A stretch of 64,000 bases of DNA from Nisaea sp. (lineage in GTDB: Bacteria > Pseudomonadota > Alphaproteobacteria > Thalassobaculales > Thalassobaculaceae), in assembly GCF_034670185.1 (NCBI RefSeq), contig NZ_JAXMNY010000003.1, forward strand, positions 310,001 to 374,000, given 5' to 3'. Of the stretch, positions 53,334 to 61,412 are shown piece by piece. Made by a program: the position numbers and the translations under genes. The notes beneath the pieces were generated by a model. It did not search any database. It was not told the DNA's origin and worked only from the letters and a program-made list of their open reading frames with translations. How positions within the stretch are numbered: the first letter of the stretch is position 1; every line of letters begins with the position of its first letter.

Positions 53334-56300
53334 TCAGGCGAAGAGGATGGAGACGTCCTCGATCTTTGCGACGCCGATGAGGGAGACGGTGACGTCGCCC
53401 GCCGTGAGGGTGAGGCCGGTTTCGGTTGCGGCGGATGTCACCTCCGTGCCGCTGGAGAACTGCAACGTGTCGCCCTCGGCCTTGCTGTAGTCGGCGATGG
53501 TGTCGGCGCCGGACCCGGGGGTGAAGACGAAGCTGTCGGCACCGATATTGCCGAACAGCAGATCGTTGCCACTGTTACCGGCGAGACTGTCGTCGCCTTG
53601 CCCGCCGTAAAGCGTGTCGGCTTCCTGCCCGCCATGGAGGGTGTCGTTTCCGCGATTGCCGTAGATCACGTCCGCGCCCCGGTTGCCGTAGAGGATGTCT
53701 GCATCCTGTCCGCCGCACATGGTATCCGCGTTCTGGCCACCGAACAGGGTGTCGCTGCCCTGATTGCCGTAGAGAAGGTCGTCCGCCTGGTTGCCATAGA
53801 TCAGATCAGCGCCGGCCTCGCCGTACAGCGTATCGTTGCCGTCATATCCGTAGAGTGTGTCGTCTCCGGCGAGGGCCGAGATGGTGCCTGCACCATTGCC
53901 GCCTAACAGGCTGTCCGCGCCCGGAGTTCCGACGATGGTGCCGCTATCGCTGCCGCTTCCAGGTGTGGCGGGGACGGGCGTGACGTCCGTCAGCACGACA
54001 TCGTTGCCGTCTCCGGCTGTGTAGCTGATCTGGAAGGTGCGCCCGCCTGAGGTAAAGCTGCTGCCTTCGGCCAAGCCGGTGAAGGTGCCGGTGACGGCAT
54101 CCGCGCCGTCATTGTCGATCAGGGTGAATGTATTGCCGTTCGCCGGGGTGAAGCCGACGGAGGTCGAGAGCGTGGCGCCGGTGACATTGACGGTGCCGGT
54201 GACGTCGATCTGGTCGTACTGGGTGCCGGCCGTCGTGCCGTTGAGCTCGAAGGTCGTCGTGGAGCCAGCGGAGAGGGTGAGGTTGCCGGTGGAGAGTGTG
54301 CCGGGGCTGTTACCGGGGGTGAGCGCGCCGCCGGAAGCCACGGTGACATCGCCGGTAATGCTGCCCGACCCGGCCAGCGTGCCGCCCGAAGCGACGGTGA
54401 GGGTGCCGCCGCCGTTGAGTGCGCCGTTTACCGAGAGGGTGCCGGCATTGACGGTCGTGGTGCCGGTATAGGTGTTGGTGCCCGTGAGCGTCAGCGTGCT
54501 GGCGCCGGCCTTGGTCAGGTTGTTGGCACCCGAGATCACTCCGGACAATGTCACGTCGGCGCTGTTCGTGACGGTCGCGTTTGAGGAGAGTGTAACGGTG
54601 TTGTCAATTGTGGTGGCACCGGTGACGGTGAGGTTGCCGCCATTGAGGGTGAGGGCGCCTGTGGTGTTCCCGAGATTGCTGTCGGCGGAGACGGAGAGGG
54701 TGCCGCCGGTGACGGTTGTGGTTCCGGTATAGGTGTTGGTGCCCGTGAGCGTCAGCGTGCTGGCGCCGGCCTTGGTCAGGTTGTTGGCACCCGAGATCAC
54801 CCCGGAGAGGGTGGCGTTCGCACTATTGGTGATCGTGGCATTTGAGGAGAGCGCGACAGTGTTGTCGATGGTTGTTGCGCCTGTGACGGTGAGGTTGCCG
54901 CCATTGAGAGTGAGGGCGCCGGTGGTGTTCCCGAGATTGCTGTCGGCGGAGACGGACAAGGTACCGCCGGTGACGGTTGTGGTTCCGGTATAGGTGTTCG
55001 TTCCCGAGAGGGTGAGCGTGCTGGCGCCGGCCTTGGTCAGATTGTTGGCACCCGAGATGACCCCGGACAGTGTCACGTCGGCGCTATTTGTAACCGTCGC
55101 GTTGGCACCGAGCGTCACGGTATTGTCGATGGTTGTTGCGCCTGTGACGGTGAGGTTGCCGCCATTGAGTGTGAGGGCGCTTGTGGTGTTTCCGAGATTG
55201 CTGTCGGCGGAGACGGAGAGGGTACCGCCGGTGACGGTTGTGGTTCCGGTATAGGTGTTCGTTCCCGAGAGGGTGAGCGCGCTGGCGCCGGCCTTGGTCA
55301 GATTGTTGGCACCCGAGATGACGCCCGACAGTGTCACATCGGCGCTGTTCGTGACGGTCGCGTTTGAGGAGAGTGTAACGCTGTTGTCGATGGTTGTTGC
55401 GCCTGTGACGGTGAGGTTACCGCCATTGAGTGTGAGGGCGCTTGTGGTGTTTCCGAGATTGCTGTCGGCGGAGACGGAGAGAGTGCCGTCGGTGACTGTA
55501 GTGGTGCCGGTATAGGTGTTCGTTCCCGAGAGGGTGAGCGTGCTGGCGCCGGCCTTGGTCAGGTTATTGGCGCCCGAGATCACCCCGGAGAGGGTGGCGT
55601 TCGCGCTATTGGTGATCGTGGCATTTGAGGAGAGAGTGACGGCATTGTCGATTGTAGTGGCGCCGGTGACGGTGAAGTTGCCGCCGTTGAGGGTCAGGCC
55701 GCCTGTGCCTAGTCTGTTGTCGGCGGAAACGGAGAGGGTGCCGTCGGTGACAGTGGTGGTGCCTGTATAGGTGTTGACGCCGGAGAGCGTCAGGGTATTG
55801 GCGCCGGCCTTGGTCAGATTGCCTGTGCTGGAGATGACGCCCGACAGTGTCACGTCCGCACTGTTTGTGATCGTCGCGTTTGACGTAAGGGTGACGGTGT
55901 TGTCGATGGTGCCGGCGCCGGTGACAGTCAGATTGCCGCCGTTGAAAATGATGGCGTCGTTACTGTTTCCGAGATTTGCGTCGCCGGTGACGGACAGGGT
56001 GCCGTTCGTGATGGTGGTGGTGTCTTGATAGATGTTGGTGCCCGAGAGGGTGAGAGTTCCGGCGCCGGTCTTGATCAGGCCGCCGGTACCGTTGATGGCG
56101 CCGGATATCGTGACATCCGCACTGTTGTTGATCGTGCTGATGAGGTTATCGAGATGGATTTCATTGTCGATGGTGGTCGCGCCGGTGACGGCGAGGGTGC
56201 CGTCATCAAGGCTGAGTTTCCCGCTTCCGAGCGCGGCGTCGTCCGAAATCGACACGGTGTCGCCGTCCTGAACCCGGATCGAGACCGGGGCGTCTGTGTT

Positions 56301-57248
56301 GCCGACGCCGCCCGTCGTCCTGACCATGGAGTTGGTGCCGCCGAGGACGACCGTCAGGTCGTCGTCCCCGTCCCCGATGCGCAGCAAGCCGCTGCCGGTG
56401 ATATTCGAGTTGATGGTCAGGGTCAGCGGACCGCCTGTTCCTCCGATTGTTAAATTATTATTGCTCAGGGCGAGGGCGATATCGCTGCCATCGATGGTCA
56501 GGTTGGTGGTGCCGCCGCTGAGCAGAAGGCTCGTATTGGCGCCGCTGTTGAGCGTGACGGCGCTGCCCAGCGTGAGGCTCTGGGCACCGGCCAGACCGGT
56601 GAAGTCGATCAAGTTGCTGCTGGCTGCAGCGCGGAACGAGTTGGCGCCGGTATCGAGGGTGTTGGTGACATTGGTCAGCAAGCCCGGCCAGATGGCGTGC
56701 GCGCGGCTGAAGGCGCTTACGGTCGCGCGCGCGACGTTCTTGCTGTGGCCTAGCGGCGCCGAGGCGACGTCGAAATTCCAGTCGCCGCCGCGTGAGGCCG
56801 ATCCGGTCGGGGTCGAGGACGCGATAACCCGGGCACCTGTCGCGCGCGCAAGATCCTGAACGAGCCGGCGGCCGGCGGCACCCTGTCCGGAGGAGCAGCC
56901 ATACAGCACGATCGTCGCATCCGGTGCCAGAGAGCGGCGCCACTGCCGGCCCCGTTCGGCCAGTGCCCGCCCATCAAGTGTTTCTCCGCCGATTGCATGA
57001 CGCCCCGGCGCCCCGTGACTGACCAGATGCAGCTCGTTGACCGGGTGCTCCCTGTTCGCGAGGGCGCTGCCGACCGGATCGGCGGCGTGCGGGCATGCCA
57101 GAGCAATGGCCATATCCGGATCGGCCCCGGCCAGCAGCAAGTCGGGCTGCGGCACCGCCGCGTCTAGGATTGCCAGAGCGCGTCTCTTGGCCGCCGGGCC
57201 GGTCGTCATGGCCTTGGCGCCATAATGCGGACAAAAGATGGCGGACAT
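53334..57248 (-). CDS. Giant secreted DUF4347 / beta-solenoid / RTX protein with tandem repeats
   Basis: 1304 aa. The DUF4347 domain (about residues 25-190) has His78 in LVSHGAPGRH and Cys118 in VLYGCSSG. A beta-solenoid region follows, dominated by five near-identical units of 85-87 residues (LTKAGASTLTLSGTNTYTGT, NLTVTGATTIDNTVTLSSNA). After APGNSPGT and a spacer come RTX calcium repeats (about 1105-1245; GNQGSDTLFGGQNADTM) and a short C-terminal tail. The ATG at 57248 has AAGGA 7 bp upstream, inside a CCTTACGTAAGG palindrome. Type I secretion is expected. The repeat copies look recently amplified, so length variation between strains is likely. Confidence 0.82.
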   Translation of the reverse strand: MSAIFCPHYGAKAMTTGPAAKRRALAILDAAVPQPDLLLAGADPDMAIALACPHAADPVGSALANREHPVNELHLVSHGAPGRHAIGGETLDGRALAERGRQWRRSLAPDATIVLYGCSSGQGAAGRRLVQDLARATGARVIASSTPTGSASRGGDWNFDVASAPLGHSKNVARATVSAFSRAHAIWPGLLTNVTNTLDTGANSFRAAASSNLIDFTGLAGAQSLTLGSAVTLNSGANTSLLLSGGTTNLTIDGSDIALALSNNNLTIGGTGGPLTLTINSNITGSGLLRIGDGDDDLTVVLGGTNSMVRTTGGVGNTDAPVSIRVQDGDTVSISDDAALGSGKLSLDDGTLAVTGATTIDNEIHLDNLISTINNSADVTISGAINGTGGLIKTGAGTLTLSGTNIYQDTTTITNGTLSVTGDANLGNSNDAIIFNGGNLTVTGAGTIDNTVTLTSNATITNSADVTLSGVISSTGNLTKAGANTLTLSGVNTYTGTTTVTDGTLSVSADNRLGTGGLTLNGGNFTVTGATTIDNAVTLSSNATITNSANATLSGVISGANNLTKAGASTLTLSGTNTYTGTTTVTDGTLSVSADSNLGNTTSALTLNGGNLTVTGATTIDNSVTLSSNATVTNSADVTLSGVISGANNLTKAGASALTLSGTNTYTGTTTVTGGTLSVSADSNLGNTTSALTLNGGNLTVTGATTIDNTVTLGANATVTNSADVTLSGVISGANNLTKAGASTLTLSGTNTYTGTTTVTGGTLSVSADSNLGNTTGALTLNGGNLTVTGATTIDNTVALSSNATITNSANATLSGVISGANNLTKAGASTLTLTGTNTYTGTTTVTGGTLSVSADSNLGNTTGALTLNGGNLTVTGATTIDNTVTLSSNATVTNSADVTLSGVISGANNLTKAGASTLTLTGTNTYTGTTTVNAGTLSVNGALNGGGTLTVASGGTLAGSGSITGDVTVASGGALTPGNSPGTLSTGNLTLSAGSTTTFELNGTTAGTQYDQIDVTGTVNVTGATLSTSVGFTPANGNTFTLIDNDGADAVTGTFTGLAEGSSFTSGGRTFQISYTAGDGNDVVLTDVTPVPATPGSGSDSGTIVGTPGADSLLGGNGAGTISALAGDDTLYGYDGNDTLYGEAGADLIYGNQADDLLYGNQGSDTLFGGQNADTMCGGQDADILYGNRGADVIYGNRGNDTLHGGQEADTLYGGQGDDSLAGNSGNDLLFGNIGADSFVFTPGSGADTIADYSKAEGDTLQFSSGTEVTSAATETGLTLTAGDVTVSLIGVAKIEDVSILFA
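54470..56030 (-). repeat. Tandem 261-bp repeats within the giant DUF4347/RTX gene
   Basis: Five units of 255-261 bp (85-87 codons), plus degenerate flanking copies, follow one another without spacers. Neighbouring units are nearly identical at DNA level over long stretches. Variation is concentrated at a few codons (TDG/TGG, SSN/GAN, TSA/TGA). Confidence 0.9.
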
Positions 57249-57255
57249 AGAAAAT

Positions 57256-57267
57256 CCTTACGTAAGG
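57256..57267. promoter_or_regulatory. 12-bp palindrome overlapping the ribosome-binding site
   Basis: CCTTACGTAAGG is a perfect palindrome whose right half, read on the minus strand, contains the AAGGA ribosome-binding site of the giant DUF4347 gene. It could hide the site in an RNA hairpin or be a protein-binding site. Confidence 0.4.
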
Positions 57268-57363
57268 TCTTTCGGGCGGCGGCTTGCGGAGACGCCCATC
57301 ATTCAGCGCTGCCATTGGTGGGCGCGCGGTACACACTTAAACCGGAAGGGAGGTAAACAGGGG

Positions 57364-57410
57364 CTGGAATTGTTGGAATTTCCAAAAATGACAAATTGTC
57401 TTTTTTGGAA
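57364..57410 (-). promoter_or_regulatory. TTCCAA box array upstream of the DUF4347 gene at 57248
   Basis: Contains the palindrome TTGGAA-T-TTCCAA (57373-57385), a 9-bp-spaced CTGGAA at 57364 and another TTGGAA at 57405. Its minus strand is identical over 27 bp (57372-57398) to 2991-3017, in the same orientation relative to the downstream gene. Confidence 0.65.
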
Positions 57411-57668
57411 ATTGCCGAATGATTTTAAAGTGTTGTGAAATTATGAATAAATTGAATGCGCCTGTTTATCTTGGTGTGCCCGAAACGGGCAGGAGGGCCT
57501 CAGGGATCCGTTTTCTGAAATGCAAAAAATGAGAACCTGACACCGTCTCTGCCATGTCTTCTGGCATTGCCACGTAGAGCCGATCCCACATCCGCACCTG
57601 CCGCGCCAACACCTAACTGCAGATAACGGTGCCGCCGCCAAGCTATATCGGGAGGAGTTGGAAGTGGC
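57411..57668. other. Intergenic sequence between box arrays
   Basis: No supportable gene on either strand between the two box arrays. Short frames are present but lack ribosome-binding sites and family similarity. Confidence 0.4.
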
Positions 57669-57690
57669 TTGGAATTTTTGGAATTACCAA
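57669..57690. promoter_or_regulatory. Second TTCCAA box cluster
   Basis: Two TTGGAA half-sites exactly 9 bp apart (57669, 57678), the second forming TTGGAA-T-TACCAA, one base off the perfect palindrome. It is followed by AATGACAA as in the box at 57372. It could act leftward on the giant DUF4347 gene or rightward on 57919. Confidence 0.55.
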
Positions 57691-57891
57691 TAATGACAAT
57701 ATATCAATTTTTTGTTGTATTTAATCTGAATCAAATATCAAAAGAAAATACATCTTAATTACTGTCTTTTATTGTTAATGCTCTGGGAAATAGTGGGGAT
57801 TATCACTGTCTAGTAATGTTCTTCCTACAATACGGCTTCATTTTATCGCGCTGGTTCACTATATATAAGGGGTGAGGCGCTTGCCTCTGAT

Positions 57892-57906
57892 TTCCAATTT
57901 TTCCAA
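57892..57906 (+). promoter_or_regulatory. TTCCAA pair at the start of the possible regulator gene
   Basis: Two direct TTCCAA half-sites 9 bp apart (57892, 57901), running into the AAAGGA ribosome-binding site of the gene at 57919. The position would suit autoregulation. Confidence 0.5.
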
Positions 57907-57918
57907 AGGAATTCTGGA

Positions 57919-58968
57919 TTGAATGGCTCCGACCGGATGAAAGGTGTGACGCAGGGTTTCGCCGACAAGCTCCGGCTGATTTTGCTGGTCACCGGATGCG
58001 AGACCCAAAAGGAGTTCTACGCCAAGCTGAAATCCGTTAACCCGGAGACAGGATACGATCCGGTCAGAGCATACAAGTGGGTTCAGGGTCGCTCCAGCCC
58101 GCGTAACCATTCGGTCTATGAAGATCTCGCTCGCCTGATCGATCTGGGCATCAGCGGTGACGAACTGCGCACCTGCCCTTTTGAAGATTTCTACCGCCTG
58201 CTTCTTGGGCGTTACGGTGACCTGTTAGCGGATATACCCGCGCCGGACCTCGCCTCGGACCGCAACAATTTAGCGGCGTCGGTGGAACGTGACGAGGCGC
58301 CGCCCGCCTATCCGCTTCCCGGGTATCTTGTTGGCAGGTATCTGACGCTTTCGCGGGCCTGGTCTCCGCACCGGCCCGGATGCCTGATCACCGGGGTGAC
58401 GGACATCTCGCACGGGCCGAACGGCAATCTTCTCATTAACTATATCGAGCATTTGCCCTGGGGCACGCTGAAGCTGAGCGGCCCGGCACAGCGGATCGGC
58501 CGCAACCTTACCACCCAGCTTGTCAGCCGCGATCAGGAGATGCTCCTCACCTTTACCTACGCGCTGCCGCCGGCGCCGGGCGTCGTGCTGGCCGGCATCC
58601 TGAGCGGTGTGACCATGCACGACGCGGAGATGCGCCCGGTGGCGGGACGCGTCATTGGCTTGCGGCTTCCGGAAGGATCGGAAGCCAAGATAGAGGCCGG
58701 GGCTGACGGGTATCTGGGGCTGACAGCCGAAGAGATTGCCGAACAACTGGTACGTTTCGATATGACACCCGAGCAGGCGGTGCCGCTTGCTCCGGATATT
58801 CTGGAGTTCCTGGTCGATACCGGCGATCGCGGCCTGATCGAGGCACCTGTCTCCGCGATCAATACGATTATGGGCAAGGCCCTCAGCGAGCCTCCGGCGC
58901 CGACGACACCGCCTGTTCCGCCGAAACTTTATGTCGTGGATAAAAAATCCTCGGGCCGAAAGCGCTAA
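57919..58968 (+). CDS. Unfamiliar protein with possible N-terminal HTH; candidate regulator of DUF4347 genes
   Basis: 349 aa, no signal peptide or membrane helix. The first 80 residues (FADKLRLILLVTG, TQKEFYAKLKS, PVRAYKWVQGRSSPRNHSVY, EDLARLIDLG) follow the spacing of an XRE-like helix-turn-helix, with an insertion between helices. The remainder (about 110-345) is a beta-rich domain I do not recognise (LPGYLVGRYLTLSRAWSPHR, LTFTYALPPAPGVVLAGILS), possibly a ligand-binding part. It starts with TTG at 57919 after AAAGGA; ATG at 57937 is an alternative. TTCCAA boxes lie directly upstream and also in front of the three large DUF4347 genes, so a regulatory link is inferred from position and shared sites only. 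Confidence 0.55.
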   Translation: MNGSDRMKGVTQGFADKLRLILLVTGCETQKEFYAKLKSVNPETGYDPVRAYKWVQGRSSPRNHSVYEDLARLIDLGISGDELRTCPFEDFYRLLLGRYGDLLADIPAPDLASDRNNLAASVERDEAPPAYPLPGYLVGRYLTLSRAWSPHRPGCLITGVTDISHGPNGNLLINYIEHLPWGTLKLSGPAQRIGRNLTTQLVSRDQEMLLTFTYALPPAPGVVLAGILSGVTMHDAEMRPVAGRVIGLRLPEGSEAKIEAGADGYLGLTAEEIAEQLVRFDMTPEQAVPLAPDILEFLVDTGDRGLIEAPVSAINTIMGKALSEPPAPTTPPVPPKLYVVDKKSSGRKR

Positions 58969-59032
58969 GGCGAAAGCGGTAAGTTGGCGGTAGCCTGTTT
59001 CGCGTGATCTGGTCGATACTTGAGATACGCAT

Positions 59033-59542
59033 GTGCGTGCGTACGACCTGTGTCATCAAGCGCTTCAGGGACGAGCTGAGTTTTTGGCGATTCTGAATTT
59101 ATTGAAACTGCTTCTGCCCGCCTTGTTTCCGTCATGGCGTTTTTTTGACGTGATCGGGCCATCTCCGCGCGTTGAGCTTTGCCTGACCGATAACCCCGAA
59201 AATGATGAAGCGGTTTGGCGGGAATGCCGCCCGAGGCCGGCGCAGCTCGGGTTTCGGGACCGGCTTACAGGGTTTTTCTGGAATGCGCGATGGAACGAAA
59301 CACTCTACCTGACGAATTGCGCTGAACGTTTCGTTCAGGGCCAGGAGGAGCATGCCAGCCGTGAGATCCGGCGGCGCCTGCGAAGTGATCTTCTGCGTGC
59401 CGAAGGCGAGGGGGGTGGTGGGGACATACCGGCCTTTTTCCGCTTCAGGCTGGTGTTCGTCAGTCGTGACGATGACAGTCTGAGACGCGATGTCGCCTTC
59501 GTCTCCCCGCCATATCAAACCGTCGATCCGCTTGACCGATGA
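59033..59542 (+). CDS. Soluble protein coupled to an HTTM-like membrane protein
   Basis: 169 aa from GTG at 59033, but the true start may lie a few codons later. Segments include FPSWRFFDVIGPSPRVELCL, the Trp-rich FFWNARWNETLYLTNCAERF and RFRLVFVSRDDDSLRRDVAF. Its last codons overlap the next gene (ATGA at 59539-59542), so they are translated together. The function is not known; small partners of this kind often precede HTTM-type proteins. Confidence 0.6.
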   Translation: MRAYDLCHQALQGRAEFLAILNLLKLLLPALFPSWRFFDVIGPSPRVELCLTDNPENDEAVWRECRPRPAQLGFRDRLTGFFWNARWNETLYLTNCAERFVQGQEEHASREIRRRLRSDLLRAEGEGGGGDIPAFFRFRLVFVSRDDDSLRRDVAFVSPPYQTVDPLDR

Positions 59543-60228
59543 GCCTGGATCTCGCAATCCGGCTGACGGAAATCCTGCTGTCGATCGCCCTTATCCAGCA
59601 GAGCCTGGAGCATGTTTTCGGACTGCGGGATGAGCGGATGCATTATCTCGTGCGCCTGGTGCTGAGCGTGTTGCTGCTGGCGGGCATCGAGCCGCAATGG
59701 GTCTGCGTTGCCCTGTTTATCAATGCCTTGCTCATTCTGAGGAGCTTTCAGGGGCCATATAACGGCGGCAGCGACCTGTTGAGCGTGCTGTTGATCACCT
59801 GCCTCTGCGTCGTGCACCTGATGCCGAACGCGCAATGGCAGGAATATGTCTTCGGATACCTGGCGCTTCAGGTGGTGTTTTCCTACTTCAAGTCCGGCTG
59901 GGCCAAGGTCATCTACCGGGACTGGCGGAGCGGGCAGGCCTTGAGGGATGTCTTCGCGTTTTCCGTCTATCCGGTCAGCGAAGCGACCAGAGAATGGGCC
60001 ACACAGCCGCGCTTGCTCTGGGTAATGTCGTGGGCCGTCATCCTGCTGGAATTGCTTTTCCCACTGGCAATGCTGTCGACGGAAGCACTTGCGGCCGGAC
60101 TGACACTCGCCATGGCGTTCCACGTCGCAAACTTCGTCATGTTCGGATTCAACAGGTTCGTCTGGGTATGGGCCGCCGCCTATCCGTCCCTGATCTGGCT
60201 CCAAGCGCGGCTGGATCTGCTCGGTTGA
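59539..60228 (+). CDS. HTTM/vitamin-K-carboxylase-like membrane protein
   Basis: 229 aa with about six hydrophobic helices. The pattern of a charged loop between helices (FKSGWAKVIYRDWRSGQALR) and the ending FGFNRFVWVWAAAYPSLIWL resemble HTTM-domain proteins, relatives of vitamin K-dependent gamma-carboxylase. Catalytic residues for carboxylation cannot be confirmed. Coupled to the upstream 59033 gene by a 4-bp overlap. Confidence 0.6.
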   Translation: MSLDLAIRLTEILLSIALIQQSLEHVFGLRDERMHYLVRLVLSVLLLAGIEPQWVCVALFINALLILRSFQGPYNGGSDLLSVLLITCLCVVHLMPNAQWQEYVFGYLALQVVFSYFKSGWAKVIYRDWRSGQALRDVFAFSVYPVSEATREWATQPRLLWVMSWAVILLELLFPLAMLSTEALAAGLTLAMAFHVANFVMFGFNRFVWVWAAAYPSLIWLQARLDLLG

Positions 60229-60384
60229 TAGGGGAGACACGACGCTGACGGCCTAAAGCAATATCCTGATTGAGTTTATTTGGTTGGAAAAAGCTCTTTA
60301 TTATTATTCGCGCTCGGGATGCGCCAGCTCAAATACTTGACTGCTGCCGTCATATCGACGGTTCGGATGGGCGAGGGAGGGACG

Positions 60385-60948
60385 ATGAAGAGACTCGATA
60401 CAGTCGAACGCCATCTGCTCTCAAACGGAGATATACATGTCCCGCAATTCTTCTCTCCCTTGCTCGAGGCTTGGCACAGGCACCAGGCAGACGCCGAGGA
60501 CGTCTTTCCGGCCTATCGGCACTTCGATGTTCTCGACATACCGCCGGCGTTGATCAGCCACCTGATCCTGTGCAAGCTGATCGGCAAGCCCAGACGCTTT
60601 TTCTACGAGTTGGTCGGACAGGCGATCGAGACCCATAACGGGTTTTCCGCCTCGAAGCGTTTCCTAGCCGATGTTCCCCTGAAAAATAAAAAAGTGATGG
60701 CGCGGGAATTCGGGCTGACCGTCCTGAATCGCTGTCCGATTTACTCGAGGGGGCCGTATATCGGAAAGTTCGAATATGTGAGGGAGATCGAGCGTCTGAT
60801 CTGCCCTTACCGGATCGAGGGCGACACCTTCGCTTTTGTTGCGCTGGCGCGATTTACCCTCGATCAAATGGGGATGCACCAGGAGCGTCCAGACGGTGGG
60901 AGCGGGGCGCACATCGGCCTGCACAAGAAGGCCTCTGCTGAACTCTAA
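60385..60948 (+). CDS. PAS_5-like protein
   Basis: 187 aa from ATG at 60385, which has GGGAGGG 6 bp upstream; the frame is open further upstream but lacks a site. The core (HFDVLDIPPALISHLILCKL, GKPRRFFYELVGQAIETHNG, then FAFVALARF) matches the single-domain PAS_5-type proteins, as at 19468-20067. Presumed sensory or binding role; ligand unknown. Last gene of the rightward group starting at 57919. Confidence 0.6.
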   Translation: MKRLDTVERHLLSNGDIHVPQFFSPLLEAWHRHQADAEDVFPAYRHFDVLDIPPALISHLILCKLIGKPRRFFYELVGQAIETHNGFSASKRFLADVPLKNKKVMAREFGLTVLNRCPIYSRGPYIGKFEYVREIERLICPYRIEGDTFAFVALARFTLDQMGMHQERPDGGSGAHIGLHKKASAEL

Positions 60949-61089
60949 GGCTCCGGAAGCAGACTATGTGGGCCGAACGTTGTGCTCGCGGCAAGCGGCA
61001 GGGAACTTCTTGGACGGATTTCAGCGCTTGGAAGGATGGCAAAACCGGGGCTGGCGAACTCATCCGGAATGCTGAAGTGCTTGGTTTAA

Positions 61090-61166
61090 TGGTCGGGGAG
61101 AGAGGATTCGAACCTCCGGCCCCTGCCTCCCGAAGGCAGTACTCTACCAGGCTGAGCTACTCCCCG
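61090..61166 (-). tRNA. tRNA-Pro(CGG)
   Basis: 77 nt on the minus strand. Acceptor stem CGGGGAG/CTCCCCG, D-arm GCTCAGCCTGGTAGAGT, anticodon arm CTGCC-TTCGGGA-GGCAG with anticodon CGG, T-loop TTCGAATC, discriminator A and encoded CCA. All stems pair well. Confidence 0.95.
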
Positions 61167-61412
61167 ACCGAGGAGAGGCCGCTATATAGCGTGGTCTCCA
61201 GAGAGCATCAAGCGGTGATTTTCGTTTTTTTCATAAGAATTCTACGACGCTTGGCTGTTCAAAAAAATTCTGATTTTTAATAAAAACTCGGCCGCCTTAA
61301 CCCTTTGTTTAGCAGGCGATGCAAAAACCGCTAAGGGCCGGCTTTCCGAGATGTCGAAATACGGAGAGCACTGGCGTGCGGAAACGGGTGCGGATTGCGG
61401 TAGGGGAAGTTA

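Noticed and set aside
53088..53906. 272-codon plus-strand frame opposite the RTX repeats
   Set aside because: Antisense of glycine/aspartate-rich repeats gives long open but meaningless frames.
54470..56030. CRISPR-like or satellite array
   Set aside because: The repeats are in-frame coding units of 85-87 residues without unique spacers.
54037..56859. Series of plus-strand frames of about 86 codons, each starting with MLVPVSVSV or similar
   Set aside because: These are the antisense of the 261-bp tandem repeats, so their regularity comes from the repeat length.
57441..57641. Possible transposase remnant on the minus strand
   Set aside because: None of the three frames shows a recognisable transposase motif.
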